Source of the DNA: a bacterium
Lineage (GTDB): Bacteria; SZUA-182; DTGQ01
NCBI GenBank assembly: GCA_040755755.1
Contig: JBFLZW010000006.1
Coordinates: 77,982 to 141,981 of the forward strand
Reading direction: 5' to 3'
DNA length: 64,000 nt
Of this stretch, positions 27,848 through 36,070 are shown one piece after another. The notes under the pieces are model-generated. The model was not told the DNA's origin. It was given only the letters and a program-made list of their open reading frames with translations, and ran no database searches. Position numbers and translations under genes: made by a program. Position 1 is the stretch's first letter. Each line of letters starts with the position of its first letter.

Positions 27848-28651
27848 ATGCTGGGTATAGGGAAAAACATCCGACTGGAGAGAATTATCGATCGAAACAC
27901 GAATCGGACCGTTATCGTGCCCATGGATCATGGAGTGACCCTTGGCCCGATCAAGGGGCTCGTTGATATGCGGGATATGGTCAATGAGATTGCCGAGGGA
28001 GGAGCCAATGCCGTACTGGGGCACATCGGGCTTCCCCGCCATGGCCATCGCAAGCACGGGAGGGACCTTGGTCTCATTCTTCATCTTTCGGGAAGTACCG
28101 TCTGGGCGCCGGACCCGAATGCCAAGGTTTTGGTTAATACCGTGGAGATGGCCTTGCGGATCGGAGCTGATGCGGTATCCGTTCATATTAATATCGGAGC
28201 TGAAAGCGAATCACAAATGCTTCAGGACCTTGGCGAAGTGTCGGTAAAATGTCTGGAATGGGGCATGCCTCTTCTGGCCATGATGTATACCCGGGGTGAA
28301 AAGTTCCAGGAAGAAAGCTCCGTCGAGGGCGTAAAGCATGCTGCCCGGATTGCAGCCGAACTCGGGGCCGATCTTGTCAAGGTAAGTTATACGGGCTCGA
28401 AAGAAACTTTCCGGGAAGTTGTTGAAGGGTGCCCCATTCCGGTCCTGATTGCCGGGGGCGAAAAGACCAAAAACGAACAGGAAATCCTCCAGATTATCAA
28501 AGATGCCCTGGATGCTGGCGGATCAGGGGTTTCGATTGGCCGCAATATCTTCCAGCATGAAAAGAAGCAGGCTATGGTCAGAGCAATCTGCAAAATGGTT
28601 CATGAGAATATTTCTGTTAATGAAGCCCTGGAGATTCTTGCCAGAGAGTAA
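27848..28651 (+). CDS. DhnA-family aldolase, ADTH-synthase-like (2-amino-3,7-dideoxy-D-threo-hept-6-ulosonate synthase)
   Basis: This 267-residue class I aldolase belongs to the DeoC/FbaB fold. It matches ADTH synthase, which begins the alternative (archaeal-type) route to 3-dehydroquinate from aspartate semialdehyde and a ketose phosphate. Seen are Asp27 in VPMDHGV, Tyr in MMYTRGE, and the Schiff-base lysine near 178 in DLVKVSYTG. The phosphate site appears as GGSGVSIGRNIFQ. The alternative is a class I fructose-bisphosphate aldolase. The partner DHQ synthase II is not in the window, so pathway membership cannot be confirmed. Good spacing to AAAGGAAAAAG before ATG 27848. Confidence 0.75.
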   Translation: MLGIGKNIRLERIIDRNTNRTVIVPMDHGVTLGPIKGLVDMRDMVNEIAEGGANAVLGHIGLPRHGHRKHGRDLGLILHLSGSTVWAPDPNAKVLVNTVEMALRIGADAVSVHINIGAESESQMLQDLGEVSVKCLEWGMPLLAMMYTRGEKFQEESSVEGVKHAARIAAELGADLVKVSYTGSKETFREVVEGCPIPVLIAGGEKTKNEQEILQIIKDALDAGGSGVSIGRNIFQHEKKQAMVRAICKMVHENISVNEALEILARE

Positions 28652-28910
28652 TGAAGAAGTTCCGGGTGAAGAGAAAAAGCTCCGCCCATGCTGGCCGTGC
28701 CAGTTAGCCAGGACCTGGTTAAGCCGGTCAAGGGCGGGGCACGGTGCTCCATCCTGCAAATGATCTCTGCCGGATTCGCCTTCATGGAAGCGATTCTCAA
28801 CAAGGATGCAGTCTGAAGCTTCTGTCGTTTTATAGGTAATCTTGAACTTTTCGGCAAACCCAAACCTATCAATCAGATTTTACCTGCATCTGTAGGTGTA
28901 GGCATTTCAC

Positions 28911-29044
28911 GTCATTTCCGCGAAAGCGGGAATCCATGATCTGTGCTTTCCGATAGCTGATTTATATGAAAATAATGTATAATATTGTAGCTCATATGCG
29001 ATAGCCATCACACCCTTTGCCATTTCCGCCTTCGCGGGAATGAC
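28911..29044. repeat. Two copies of the GTCATTCCCGCGAAAGCGGGAATC-type repeat
   Basis: GTCATTTCCGCGAAAGCGGG at 28911-28930 and its inverted relative CATTTCCGCCTTCGCGGGAA at 29021-29040 are common intergenic hairpin sequences in bacteria. They bracket the fragment at 28935-28982 in the 28652-29101 gap. The first part of that gap (28652-28900) shows nothing supported. Confidence 0.65.
28935..28982 (+). pseudogene. 3' gene fragment, copy 1 (…DLCFPIADLYENNV)
   Basis: The frame HDLCFPIADLYENNV ends at TAA. The same 45 bases recur with one change at 30696-30740, where the frame extends further upstream. Both look like ends of the same lost gene. No ribosome-binding site or start belongs to this piece. 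Confidence 0.6.
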
Positions 29045-29101
29045 AAAGTATAATGCTTTTAAAAGGTGTGTTATATTCCCAAATCTGTTGAGGGATGCAG
29101 T

Positions 29102-29374
29102 ATGAAAACTGAAGAGGTAAAATTCGATATTTCGGAAGATATTCTTGCCTCTCTAAAGAGTGGCATAGAGGATTTTAAACGTGAGATACGGTCGATAGCA
29201 GCCATAGCCTATTACAAAGAGAAGAAATTGTCGCTCGGCAAAGCCGCTCAACTGGCCGGGATGAATAGGCTTGACTTCATGGATTTATTAGCTGAAAAGA
29301 GGATTACTGTTTTCGATCTGGATGAGAGTGCCGCGAAAGCTGAAGTAGAAAGTGCCAGGAAAATAATAAGGTGA
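29102..29374 (+). CDS. UPF0175-family antitoxin
   Basis: ATG 29102 follows GAGGGATGCAG; the upstream frame from 29066 has no site. The 90-residue product begins MKTEEVKFDISEDILASL. The helix-turn-helix-like segment KLSLGKAAQLAGMNRLDFMD and the tail KRITVFDLDESA identify the UPF0175 family. These proteins pair with DUF3368 PIN-like toxins, and such a gene starts 12 bases downstream. The antitoxin probably neutralises it and represses the operon. The 3' end of a second, otherwise lost copy is visible near 30792-30818. Confidence 0.85.
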   Translation: MKTEEVKFDISEDILASLKSGIEDFKREIRSIAAIAYYKEKKLSLGKAAQLAGMNRLDFMDLLAEKRITVFDLDESAAKAEVESARKIIR

Positions 29375-29386
29375 TTAAGGTAAGTC

Positions 29387-29872
29387 ATGGTTATTGTATC
29401 TAATTCTACACCAATTATCGCCTTCTCCCGAATCAATCAAATGGACCTCCTCCAGGCAATCGTTAACAAGCTGTCGATTCCCTTAGAAATAGCCAATGAA
29501 TTATCAGAATATGGGAAAGTAAAGAGAAAGAGTCTTGACCTTAATGAATATCAATGGATTACAATTCAGGAAATTCAGGATAGATCCAAAGTGGAACTGC
29601 TCCTTCCTTCTCTCGATAAGGGAGAGGCAGAAGTAATCGAGCTGGCGATTGAAACTAAGGCGGATTTAATTTTAATTGATGAACTAACCGGCAGGAAAGT
29701 AGCAGAGTCGTTTGATTTGAATGTTATTGGCTCGGTGGGAATTTTGATAAAGGCAAAGGAGGCAGGGAAAATACGGGCAGTTAAACCTTTTATAGACGAA
29801 ATGATTGAAAAGGGGATAAGGTATAGTGAGCGGTTTTATAAGAGCCTGTTATATCAAATAGGAGAATTGTAA
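29387..29872 (+). CDS. DUF3368 PIN-like toxin
   Basis: The 161-residue protein opens MVIVSNSTPIIAFSRINQMD. It then has the acidic segment LDKGEAEVIELAI and LILIDELTGRKVA, matching the PIN-domain DUF3368 family. PIN toxins cleave RNA at a metal site of conserved acids; here Glu and Asp are present, but the first acid is replaced by Asn/Ser as is usual for this family. Starts 12 bases after UPF0175, as expected for a TA pair. Function is inferred from family. Confidence 0.85.
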   Translation: MVIVSNSTPIIAFSRINQMDLLQAIVNKLSIPLEIANELSEYGKVKRKSLDLNEYQWITIQEIQDRSKVELLLPSLDKGEAEVIELAIETKADLILIDELTGRKVAESFDLNVIGSVGILIKAKEAGKIRAVKPFIDEMIEKGIRYSERFYKSLLYQIGEL

Positions 29873-29892
29873 ACTGTGAAAACCGTACCGAA

Positions 29893-29952
29893 GTTTTGCC
29901 GATGAAAATTAGAAGATCGTCGCCTCTGGTTGACCGGATGCGGCCGCCATCA
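29893..29952 (+). pseudogene. Duplicated 5' fragment of rarA
   Basis: GTTTTGCCGATGAAAATT and the following sequence to CGGATGCGGCCGC nearly match the first codons of rarA at 30829-30887 (three mismatches in about 56 bases). After 29952 the sequence differs. The fragment starts with ATG 29902 and cannot make a functional product. It marks one edge of the insertion before rarA. Confidence 0.8.
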
Positions 29953-30014
29953 GGGGCGGCCTGTCGAGCGGCTTGTCTAATCGCAGTCTTGGATATGGTT
30001 GTAGGAGTTTATGA

Positions 30015-30302
30015 GTGGCTACTATTCATATAATCAGAGAAAAGGTAGCTAACCAGGAATATGAATTTGCTATTCCGCACTTTTTTGAAGAAATGGCTGA
30101 TGACGATATCAGCTTCGCGGATATCGAGATGGCTATTGCTAATGGGCGAATAAGGCGTAAGTTTACCCGGGATCCGAGAGGAACACGGTATGAAGTTGTT
30201 GGTTCTACGGCAGAGGGGAGAGAAATTGCAATCATTTGCAGGATTAAAAGTACAGGGAAATTATTGTTAATTACAACTTACGCTTTGGAGAAAATGAGAT
30301 GA
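30015..30302 (+). CDS. DUF4258 toxin-like protein
   Basis: GTG 30015 is seven bases after AGGAG at 30003-30007. The 95-residue sequence contains DPRGTRYEVVGST and an IAIICRIKSTGKLLLITTYA strand pair, which identify DUF4258, a RelE/MqsR-like fold. Such proteins act as ribonuclease toxins. The stop overlaps the next start (ATGA at 30299-30302), coupling it to a YgiT-type antitoxin gene. The order toxin-antitoxin matches MqsRA-like systems. Confidence 0.8.
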   Translation: MATIHIIREKVANQEYEFAIPHFFEEMADDDISFADIEMAIANGRIRRKFTRDPRGTRYEVVGSTAEGREIAIICRIKSTGKLLLITTYALEKMR

Positions 30303-30577
30303 AGATAAAAGCAACAGGATATGATTATGGGGAATGTGAGATTTGCGGCACTCCTATGCAAGAGAAACTTATAAAACAGGATGTTTGGATTAGAGGAGAG
30401 CTTATTATTGTGGAAGATATACCGGCAGGGGTTTGTCCACAGTGTGGTGAAAAAGTTGTTAAGGCAGATGTGGGACAATGGATTATGAAGTTAATAGAAA
30501 ATTCTGAACGGATCGCAAATGCCCCTAAAATTTCCGTACCTGCAATTAAGTTTGATGCCGAGGAAGTAAAAGTTTGA
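30299..30577 (+). CDS. YgiT/MqsA-type zinc-finger antitoxin
   Basis: The 92-residue protein has two CXXC pairs: CEICG at about 14-18 and CPQCG at about 46-50, spaced as in YgiT-type zinc fingers. It lacks the C-terminal helix-turn-helix of full MqsA and ends at NAPKISVPAIKFDAEEVKV. Overlap with the DUF4258 gene indicates a TA module. The zinc finger would bind the toxin; DNA binding is uncertain. Confidence 0.8.
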   Translation: MKIKATGYDYGECEICGTPMQEKLIKQDVWIRGELIIVEDIPAGVCPQCGEKVVKADVGQWIMKLIENSERIANAPKISVPAIKFDAEEVKV

Positions 30578-30629
30578 TAATACAGGATATAGGTGTCAAG
30601 TCTTGAGTGCGCCAGGCGAAGCCTGCGCG

Positions 30630-30818
30630 ATCCAGTATATAGATGAATTTAAAAAATTTGAAATACATGAAGGTGATTGGGAGTGGAATGATTATGATTT
30701 GTGTTTCCCGATAGCTGATTTATATGAAAATAATGTATAAAATTATAACGTCATAATAATGCAGGAAACAGGCGTCATGCACCTGATAATTGAAGTTGAA
30801 AGCGCCAGGAAAAATTAA
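30630..30818 (+). pseudogene. Two gene remnants: longer copy of the DLYENNV gene end, then a UPF0175 tail
   Basis: From about 30636 one frame reads YIDEFKKFEIHEGDWEWNDY and continues to DLCFPIADLYENNV, stopping at 30740. About 50 bases later EVESARKN and a stop at 30816-30818 match the end of the UPF0175 gene (EVESARKIIR). Neither has a start. They sit directly before rarA and mirror the order at 28935-29374. Confidence 0.65.
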
Positions 30819-30836
30819 GGTGATGAGGTTTTGCCG

Positions 30837-32300
30837 ATGAAAATTGGAAGATCGTCGCCTCTGGCTGACCGGATGCGGCCGCAATCCCTTGATGAATTTG
30901 TGGGGCAGGAGCATATTCTCGGCCCGGACAAACTGGTCCGCAAGGCCCTGGAAGAGGACCGGCTTCCATCGCTCATTCTCTGGGGACCGCCGGGCAGCGG
31001 GAAAACCACCCTGGCTATGGTCATTGCCCGGATGACTTCGGCCAATTTTGTTCCGTTCTCGGCCGTGCTTTCCGGAGTCAAGGAAGTCAAGGATATCCTG
31101 AAAGCTGCCGAAGGGGAGAAGAAGTATTACGGCAAGAAGACCATTCTGTTTGTCGATGAGATTCATCGCTTCAACAAGGCTCAGCAGGATGCCTTCTTGC
31201 ACCATGTGGAAAACGGCACCATCACCCTGATCGGGGCCACGACGGAAAACCCCTCCTTTCAGGTGATTCCAGCCCTGTTGTCCAGAACCACGGTCCTGGT
31301 TCTGCAGCAGCTTTCCGCGGAGGATATCCGGAAGCTGCTGAAGCGGGCACTGACTGATCCGGTGCGCGGGCTGGGCTCGGCAAATCTCGATATCGAAGAG
31401 GATGCCCTGGATTTTCTCAGCCACTCCTGTCATGGGGATGCCCGCACTGCACTCAATGCCCTCGAATCCAGCCTGGCCCTGCTTCCTCTAAAATCCCCTG
31501 CCGCAGCAGGAGGCAGGACAATCACGCTGGCTATGGCCGAAGAGGCCCTGCAGCGAAAAGCCCTGCTCTATGACAAGACCGGTGAGGAGCACTATAATAT
31601 CATCTCGGCTTTCATCAAGAGCATGCGGGGAAGCGATCCGGATGCGGCGGTGTACTGGCTGGCCCGGATGCTGGAGGCGGGCGAGGATCCCCTGTTCGTT
31701 GCCAGGCGGATGATCATCTTTGCCTCTGAGGATATCGGCAATGCCGACCCCCAGGCCCTCCAGGTGGCGGTTTCGGCCAAGGATGCCTTTCATTTTGTCG
31801 GCCTGCCGGAAGGCTGGATTCCCCTGGCTCAGGCAGCCACGTATCTGGCCAGCGCCCCCAAGAGCAATGCCTCCTATATGGCTTACCGGAAGGCCAAAGA
31901 GGATGTAACCGGCTACGGCCCGCTGCCGGTGCCTCTGCACCTTCGCAATGCTCCGACCGGATTGATGAAAAAGCTGGGCTATGGTCAAGGGTATCAATAT
32001 CCACATGATGCCAGAGAAGGGTTTGTGGCCGATAATTATTTGCCCGACCAACTGCGGGAGAAAAGGTATTACTTTCCTTCCGATCGCGGCTATGAGGGGC
32101 TGATCAGCCAGCATCTGGCCAGGCTCCGGAAAATGAAGGAGGAGCGGCAGAGCAGGGCGGGGGAGGGGAAGGAAGAAGCGGCACCGGAAGAGCTGGAACC
32201 GAAGGAAGCGCAAGACCGGGATGTCCGGGCTGAAGAGGGCAGGGGAGAGGATGCCCCCTGGGAAGACTCCGGGGAAGAAGAGGATGAAGGCTCCACGTGA
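30837..32300 (+). CDS. rarA: Replication-associated recombination protein RarA (MgsA)
   Basis: RarA is an AAA+ ATPase related to clamp loaders that acts at stalled replication forks. The 487-residue protein shows Walker A GPPGSGKTT, Walker B LFVDEIHRF and the sensor TENPSF. The C-terminal MgsA domain (SDRGYEGLISQHLARL) is complete. It ends in a highly acidic tail of about 55 residues (EELEPKEAQDRD to SGEEEDEGST), longer than usual. ATG 30837 is chosen because of the GAGG at 30825-30828; the TTG at 30831 is less likely. Its 5' end is duplicated at 29893. Confidence 0.95.
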   Translation: MKIGRSSPLADRMRPQSLDEFVGQEHILGPDKLVRKALEEDRLPSLILWGPPGSGKTTLAMVIARMTSANFVPFSAVLSGVKEVKDILKAAEGEKKYYGKKTILFVDEIHRFNKAQQDAFLHHVENGTITLIGATTENPSFQVIPALLSRTTVLVLQQLSAEDIRKLLKRALTDPVRGLGSANLDIEEDALDFLSHSCHGDARTALNALESSLALLPLKSPAAAGGRTITLAMAEEALQRKALLYDKTGEEHYNIISAFIKSMRGSDPDAAVYWLARMLEAGEDPLFVARRMIIFASEDIGNADPQALQVAVSAKDAFHFVGLPEGWIPLAQAATYLASAPKSNASYMAYRKAKEDVTGYGPLPVPLHLRNAPTGLMKKLGYGQGYQYPHDAREGFVADNYLPDQLREKRYYFPSDRGYEGLISQHLARLRKMKEERQSRAGEGKEEAAPEELEPKEAQDRDVRAEEGRGEDAPWEDSGEEEDEGST

Positions 32301-32332
32301 AGAATAGTTAAGGAAAAAGGATTGGGGGGAAG

Positions 32333-33346
32333 ATGGACCGCCAGCCAGGGAGCGGCATGGTCAGCAGGTTGAGTCTATGGTCAGGCTTTACTTTTGTGGC
32401 CGTTGTGCCTCTGATGCTCCTTATGCTCCTTGCGGTTATCCGGCAGACGGGGGCCGAGGTGATAGCCCTTTCTTCAGAAAAGGAAAAAATCCTGGCCTTT
32501 GCCGATCACCTTTTTGAAACCGGCGAATATTACCGGGCCATCACCGAATATTCCCGTTTCCTGTTCTTTTTCCCGGATGATCCGCTCATCAAGCTGGTTC
32601 GTTTAAAGGTTGCCTATGCCTACCAGAAGGGAGAGCAGTGGGAGGATGCAGGCAAACAGTTTGAAATCCTGTGCCGGGATTATCAGGGACAGGATATCGG
32701 CAGGGAAGCCTGTTTTCAATCCGCCGAGACCCTGCGGCTGGGAGGGCATAACCGGCAGGCCATCACCCGGTACCGGCAGTTCATGGAGGCCTATCCTGAA
32801 GATGATGATCGGGTGAGTCTGGCCTTTTTCAGGACCGGCTGCCTTCACCTGGAGCTTCAGGAATGGCAGGAAGCGGCTTCAGCCTTCTCCGCAGTCAAAT
32901 CGGACAGCCGGCTCTTCACCGAGGCAGCATATCTTGGCCGGGAAGCCAGGCGGCTGGCCGCTCTCCCCTTGAAAAAACCTGTCCTGGCCGGTATTCTGTC
33001 CGCGGCCATCCCCGGTGCCGGGCAGATATATGCCAGGCGCTACCGGGACGGTGCCACTGCTCTTTTAGTCAATGGAGGCTTCATCTGGGGTGCAGCCGAG
33101 GCCTTCGATCAGAACCAGCATGGGCTGGGGAGCATCCTCCTGGTCATGGAATTCGGCTGGTATGCAGGCAATATCTACAGCGCCATCAACAGCACCGCAA
33201 AGCTCAATCAGCGCACCCTGGAGAAAAATCTCGCTCCTCTGCTGGAGCGATGCTCCTTCTCCCTCGGCATCAGGGAAAGCACGTTGGTTCATAAGCAGCT
33301 AACCGGGGTTGAAAAGTATCGATTAAGTTTCGATTTTCGGTTCTGA
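32333..33346 (+). CDS. Membrane protein with TPR and C-terminal transmembrane domain
   Basis: ATG 32333 follows GGGGGGAAG. The 337-residue protein has a signal-like hydrophobic segment at 20-42, then TPR-like helices at 50-205 (FETGEYYRAITEYSRFLFFF, KGEQWEDAGKQFEIL). The C-terminal third has PVLAGILSAAIPGAGQIYAR and a second hydrophobic stretch (ALLVNGGFIWGAAEAF), resembling the small-membrane region of DUF5683-like proteins. It is probably an envelope assembly protein, and it starts 32 bases after rarA. Confidence 0.65.
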   Translation: MDRQPGSGMVSRLSLWSGFTFVAVVPLMLLMLLAVIRQTGAEVIALSSEKEKILAFADHLFETGEYYRAITEYSRFLFFFPDDPLIKLVRLKVAYAYQKGEQWEDAGKQFEILCRDYQGQDIGREACFQSAETLRLGGHNRQAITRYRQFMEAYPEDDDRVSLAFFRTGCLHLELQEWQEAASAFSAVKSDSRLFTEAAYLGREARRLAALPLKKPVLAGILSAAIPGAGQIYARRYRDGATALLVNGGFIWGAAEAFDQNQHGLGSILLVMEFGWYAGNIYSAINSTAKLNQRTLEKNLAPLLERCSFSLGIRESTLVHKQLTGVEKYRLSFDFRF

Positions 33347-33506
33347 TTTTGCATTTTTTTTCGACATCCGCTGCCGGGCATGCATAATGGAATTGGCCGC
33401 AAGTCGTCCATTAGGTTGAGAATGCCGATGAGAACAGAGAAAAAGCTGAAGCTCGATAACAACAATTATAGAAGAAGCGGGGGGCCCACTAGAGGGGGTG
33501 TTAACC

Positions 33507-33623
33507 ATGATAGCCAGAATTAAAGAATTGGAAACTTACGAGAGGGTTGTTTGGGGAATCTGTGGATCCTTTACCCTTTTGATACTGGTATTGATCTTGT
33601 TGAACGCATTAACAGCACACTAA
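33507..33623 (+). CDS. Small single-span membrane protein (38 residues)
   Basis: ATG 33507 follows AGAGGGGG at 33491-33498 by eight bases. The product begins MIARIKELETYERVVWGI and then has a hydrophobic helix (GSFTLLILVLILLNALTA) to the end. A perfect hairpin follows 15 bases after the stop, so this appears to be a real transcript end. Too short for family assignment; it resembles other small membrane proteins in composition only. Confidence 0.55.
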   Translation: MIARIKELETYERVVWGICGSFTLLILVLILLNALTAH

Positions 33624-33638
33624 GCCGAATGGGAGACC

Positions 33639-33676
33639 AGGGGCCTCACCAATCCTGAGAGGGTGGTGAGGCCCCT
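33639..33676 (+). terminator. Hairpin terminator after the small membrane protein
   Basis: AGGGGCCTCACCA (33639-33651) is exactly inverted at 33664-33676 with a 12-base loop. The following sequence is only weakly T-rich (GCTGTTTGTGG). A dispersed CAGTGGTCAGTGATCAGTG repeat follows at 33690-33721. Confidence 0.7.
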
Positions 33677-33752
33677 GCTGTTTGTGGCTATCAGTGGTCA
33701 GTGATCAGTGCTCAGTGGTCAGAAGAGAGAACTGATAACTGAAAACTTCCTT

Positions 33753-34445
33753 TTACGGGGCAGTGGATTTGTTCATTTGTGGTTTATACTCCTCCGTTTT
33801 ATGCCTGCTGATCTCACCATCGACCATATAGATTACATCTTCGGCAATATTGGTAGCATGATCGGCTATCCGCTCCAGGTGGCGGGAGACCGAGAGAAGG
33901 TGAATCAGGGACTCCACTTCTTCAGGATGGCGATTGATGCCAGCCTGGACTTGGCTATACATCTCACGGTTGATGGCGTCCACCTCGTCGTCTGAGGCGC
34001 AGACCTCACGGGCCAGTTGAGAATCCATATTAACCAGGGCATCCAGGCTCTGCCTGAGCATTAATTGGGCTTTCTCAGCCATACCGGCAAGATCAAACGG
34101 GATATTCACCTTTGACTGTGCGGCTAAAAAGGTAGCCCGCTCGGCAATGTTAACGGCAAGGTCACCAATCCGTTCCAGGTCATTATTAATTTTCAGGACA
34201 GCCACAATAAACCGCAGGTCGATAGCTACCGGCTGATAGAGAGCGAGCACTTTCAGACATTCCTCTTCCACATCCACTTCAGTATGGTCGATTTTCAGGT
34301 CATTTTCGATCACGCTCACGGCCAGTTTTGTATTTCTCTGTTCGATGGACTTGACGGCTTTTTGAACGCTCTCCTCAACCAACGTGCTGAGGGATAATAG
34401 GTTACGTTTCAGCTTTTCGATTTCTCGCTGCAAATGTTGAGGCAT
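33753..34445 (-). CDS. phoU: Phosphate-uptake regulator PhoU
   Basis: The 230-residue all-helical protein has the two PhoU repeats, each with the E/DxxxD metal-binding helix (NDLERIGDLAVNIAERA and SRHLERIADHATNIAEDVIY). PhoU links the Pst transporter to PhoR and damps the phosphate response. No pst or phoBR genes are in the window, so it is stand-alone here. AAGGAGG lies 13 bases before the start, a long spacing. The tail TEEYKPQMNKSTAP is not conserved. Confidence 0.95.
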   Translation of the reverse strand: MPQHLQREIEKLKRNLLSLSTLVEESVQKAVKSIEQRNTKLAVSVIENDLKIDHTEVDVEEECLKVLALYQPVAIDLRFIVAVLKINNDLERIGDLAVNIAERATFLAAQSKVNIPFDLAGMAEKAQLMLRQSLDALVNMDSQLAREVCASDDEVDAINREMYSQVQAGINRHPEEVESLIHLLSVSRHLERIADHATNIAEDVIYMVDGEISRHKTEEYKPQMNKSTAP

Positions 34446-34639
34446 ATGACTTTCTTTTCCTCCTTATCCGAAAATGGTCGGCAGTATATCGCCTTGTCAT
34501 TCCTCAGTAGTCAAAATATAGCATAATATATGCCAAAACTCCAGGGGGAGTAAATCTGACCGGCGTGCCCGACCTAAGCCGTGCTTTCATCTTCCTGCCG
34601 CCCTGTGAGGATACAAACTGGATAAGGCTCGGTAAGAAT

Positions 34640-34801
34640 TTAATTGAGCGGAGAAAATTCACTTTTGGGTGCTCCGCAGACAGGGCATACCCATTCATCA
34701 GGCAGATCTTTAAAGGCTGTTCCGGGACCGATACCACCATCAGGGTCTCCATCAGCCGGGTCATAAATGTATCCACATACGTCACAGACATACTTTCCCA
34801 T
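34640..34801 (-). CDS. Rubredoxin
   Basis: The 53-residue protein starts [20 protein letters not shown] at 34801, nine bases after GGGAG. An in-frame start at 34900 gives a 33-residue extension without a ribosome-binding site. CDVCG and CPVCG ligate a single iron. Rubredoxins carry electrons to rubrerythrin and other peroxidases. The gene follows rubrerythrin on the same strand beyond a terminator, so it may have its own promoter or be read through. Confidence 0.95.
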   Translation of the reverse strand: MGKYVCDVCGYIYDPADGDPDGGIGPGTAFKDLPDEWVCPVCGAPKSEFSPLN

Positions 34802-34911
34802 ATGTTTTGACTCCCGTTCCTGACCGCTTGATCTTAAGGTCTTATCTTCTCGAATGATCTCATTGTCGAGCGGAAAAAGGTGATTGCTGCTTTTCGGCAT
34901 AAATCACAAAA

Positions 34912-34939
34912 GAGCATGCAGAAAAATTTCTGCATGCTC
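34912..34939 (-). terminator. Terminator after rubrerythrin
   Basis: GAGCATGCAGAAA (34912-34924) is exactly inverted at 34927-34939. On the minus strand TTTTGTG follows the stem. Partial read-through to rubredoxin is possible. Confidence 0.75.
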
Positions 34940-34960
34940 ATGTTCAGGATATGTACATGG

Positions 34961-35536
34961 CTACCAGTTCTCCGCCAGCACCTCAAAATACCCTTGAGGA
35001 TGAGCGCAGGCCGGGCAGGAGTCTGGTGATTCCACTCCCCGATGAAGATAACCGCAATTGCGGCATCGCCAGACAATAGCTTCTTTCTTTTTAAAGACCG
35101 TACCTGCCTCGATATTGGCCAGGAGGCCAAGGTATCGCTTCTCGTGCTGTTTTTCAGCTACAGCAACAGCCTCGAATATTTTGGCAATGCTCGCAAGACC
35201 TTCATCCTGGGCTATCCTGGCAAATGATGGATACATCACCTCCCACTCATGATGCTCTCCCTGAGCAGCGGCTTTCAGAGCTTCGGCAGTTGTGCTGATG
35301 ATGCCAGCCGGAAATGCGGCCTGAATTTCGACATCCCCTCCCTCAAGCAGTTTGAAGAAACGTTTGGCATGTTCCTTCTCCTGGTTGGCGGTTTCCTCGA
35401 ATATATCCGCGATCTGGATATAGCCCTCTTTTCTGGCTTGGCTGGCAAAGTAGGTATAGCGGTTCCTGGCCTGTGATTCTCCGGCAAAGGCAGTCAAAAT
35501 ATTTCTTTCTGTTTTCAGACCCTTCAGACTCATCAT
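34961..35536 (-). CDS. rbr: Rubrerythrin
   Basis: The 191-residue protein has the diiron four-helix domain (AFAGESQARNRY, EETANQEKEHAKRF, and VAVAEKQHEKRY) and a C-terminal rubredoxin-like domain with CRNCG and CPAC. It reduces hydrogen peroxide in anaerobes with electrons from rubredoxin. AAGGAGGAG immediately precedes two tandem ATGs (35536 and 35533). A good promoter lies at 35592-35620. Confidence 0.95.
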   Translation of the reverse strand: MMSLKGLKTERNILTAFAGESQARNRYTYFASQARKEGYIQIADIFEETANQEKEHAKRFFKLLEGGDVEIQAAFPAGIISTTAEALKAAAQGEHHEWEVMYPSFARIAQDEGLASIAKIFEAVAVAEKQHEKRYLGLLANIEAGTVFKKKEAIVWRCRNCGYLHRGVESPDSCPACAHPQGYFEVLAENW

Positions 35537-35591
35537 TACTCCTCCTTGATTAAGGTGTGGTAGAAAGCTGGCAGAGAGATTAAAAAAGAGT

Positions 35592-35620
35592 ATAATAATT
35601 TCAAACTATTTTCCTGTCAA
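35592..35620 (-). promoter_or_regulatory. Sigma-70-type promoter for rubrerythrin
   Basis: On the minus strand TTGACA (35620-35615), a 17-base spacer and TATTAT (35597-35592). The leader to the start codon is about 55 bases. Confidence 0.7.
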
Positions 35621-36070
35621 GCAATTTCCAGACACTGATGCGGACCGCGTTTTTCCCCTTTACTCAAAGGGGAAAGAAGAGGGATTTCGGATTATGCCAG
35701 AGGACCTTGGGGAACAAGGTCCCTGACCCCAGGATTATCTATACGCTTAAAAAAGCGCAAGGAGGACGGACCCAAGGCCAGGGACCCTGTTAATACACGA
35801 TAACCATCAGGTTTATTTCGATCCTCGACCCGCGCCCGCCAGGGCCAAGATGCTAACCCGCTATTGTGGAGCTCTGGAGCATGAAAGGTTAACCACAAGG
35901 AGTATCTCTTTTTAATTCGGCATAAAACCAGGAAAGAATCGGGAGTATCACTTTGAATTTTTTACTAACCGGCAATATTTACTAGTTTATATTTTATTGC
36001 TCAGGCACAAAGGCACAGCGGGGCAAAGAAGATAAACTGATCACTGACCACTTCCCTCCCGCAAGAGCCG
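35621..36070. other. Intergenic region with hairpins
   Basis: CCCCTTTACTCAAAGGGG near 35657-35674 and GGACCTTGGGGAACAAGGTCC near 35703-35723 are hairpins. A fragment of the CAGTGATCAGT-type dispersed repeat lies at about 36036-36052. No gene is supported. Confidence 0.45.
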
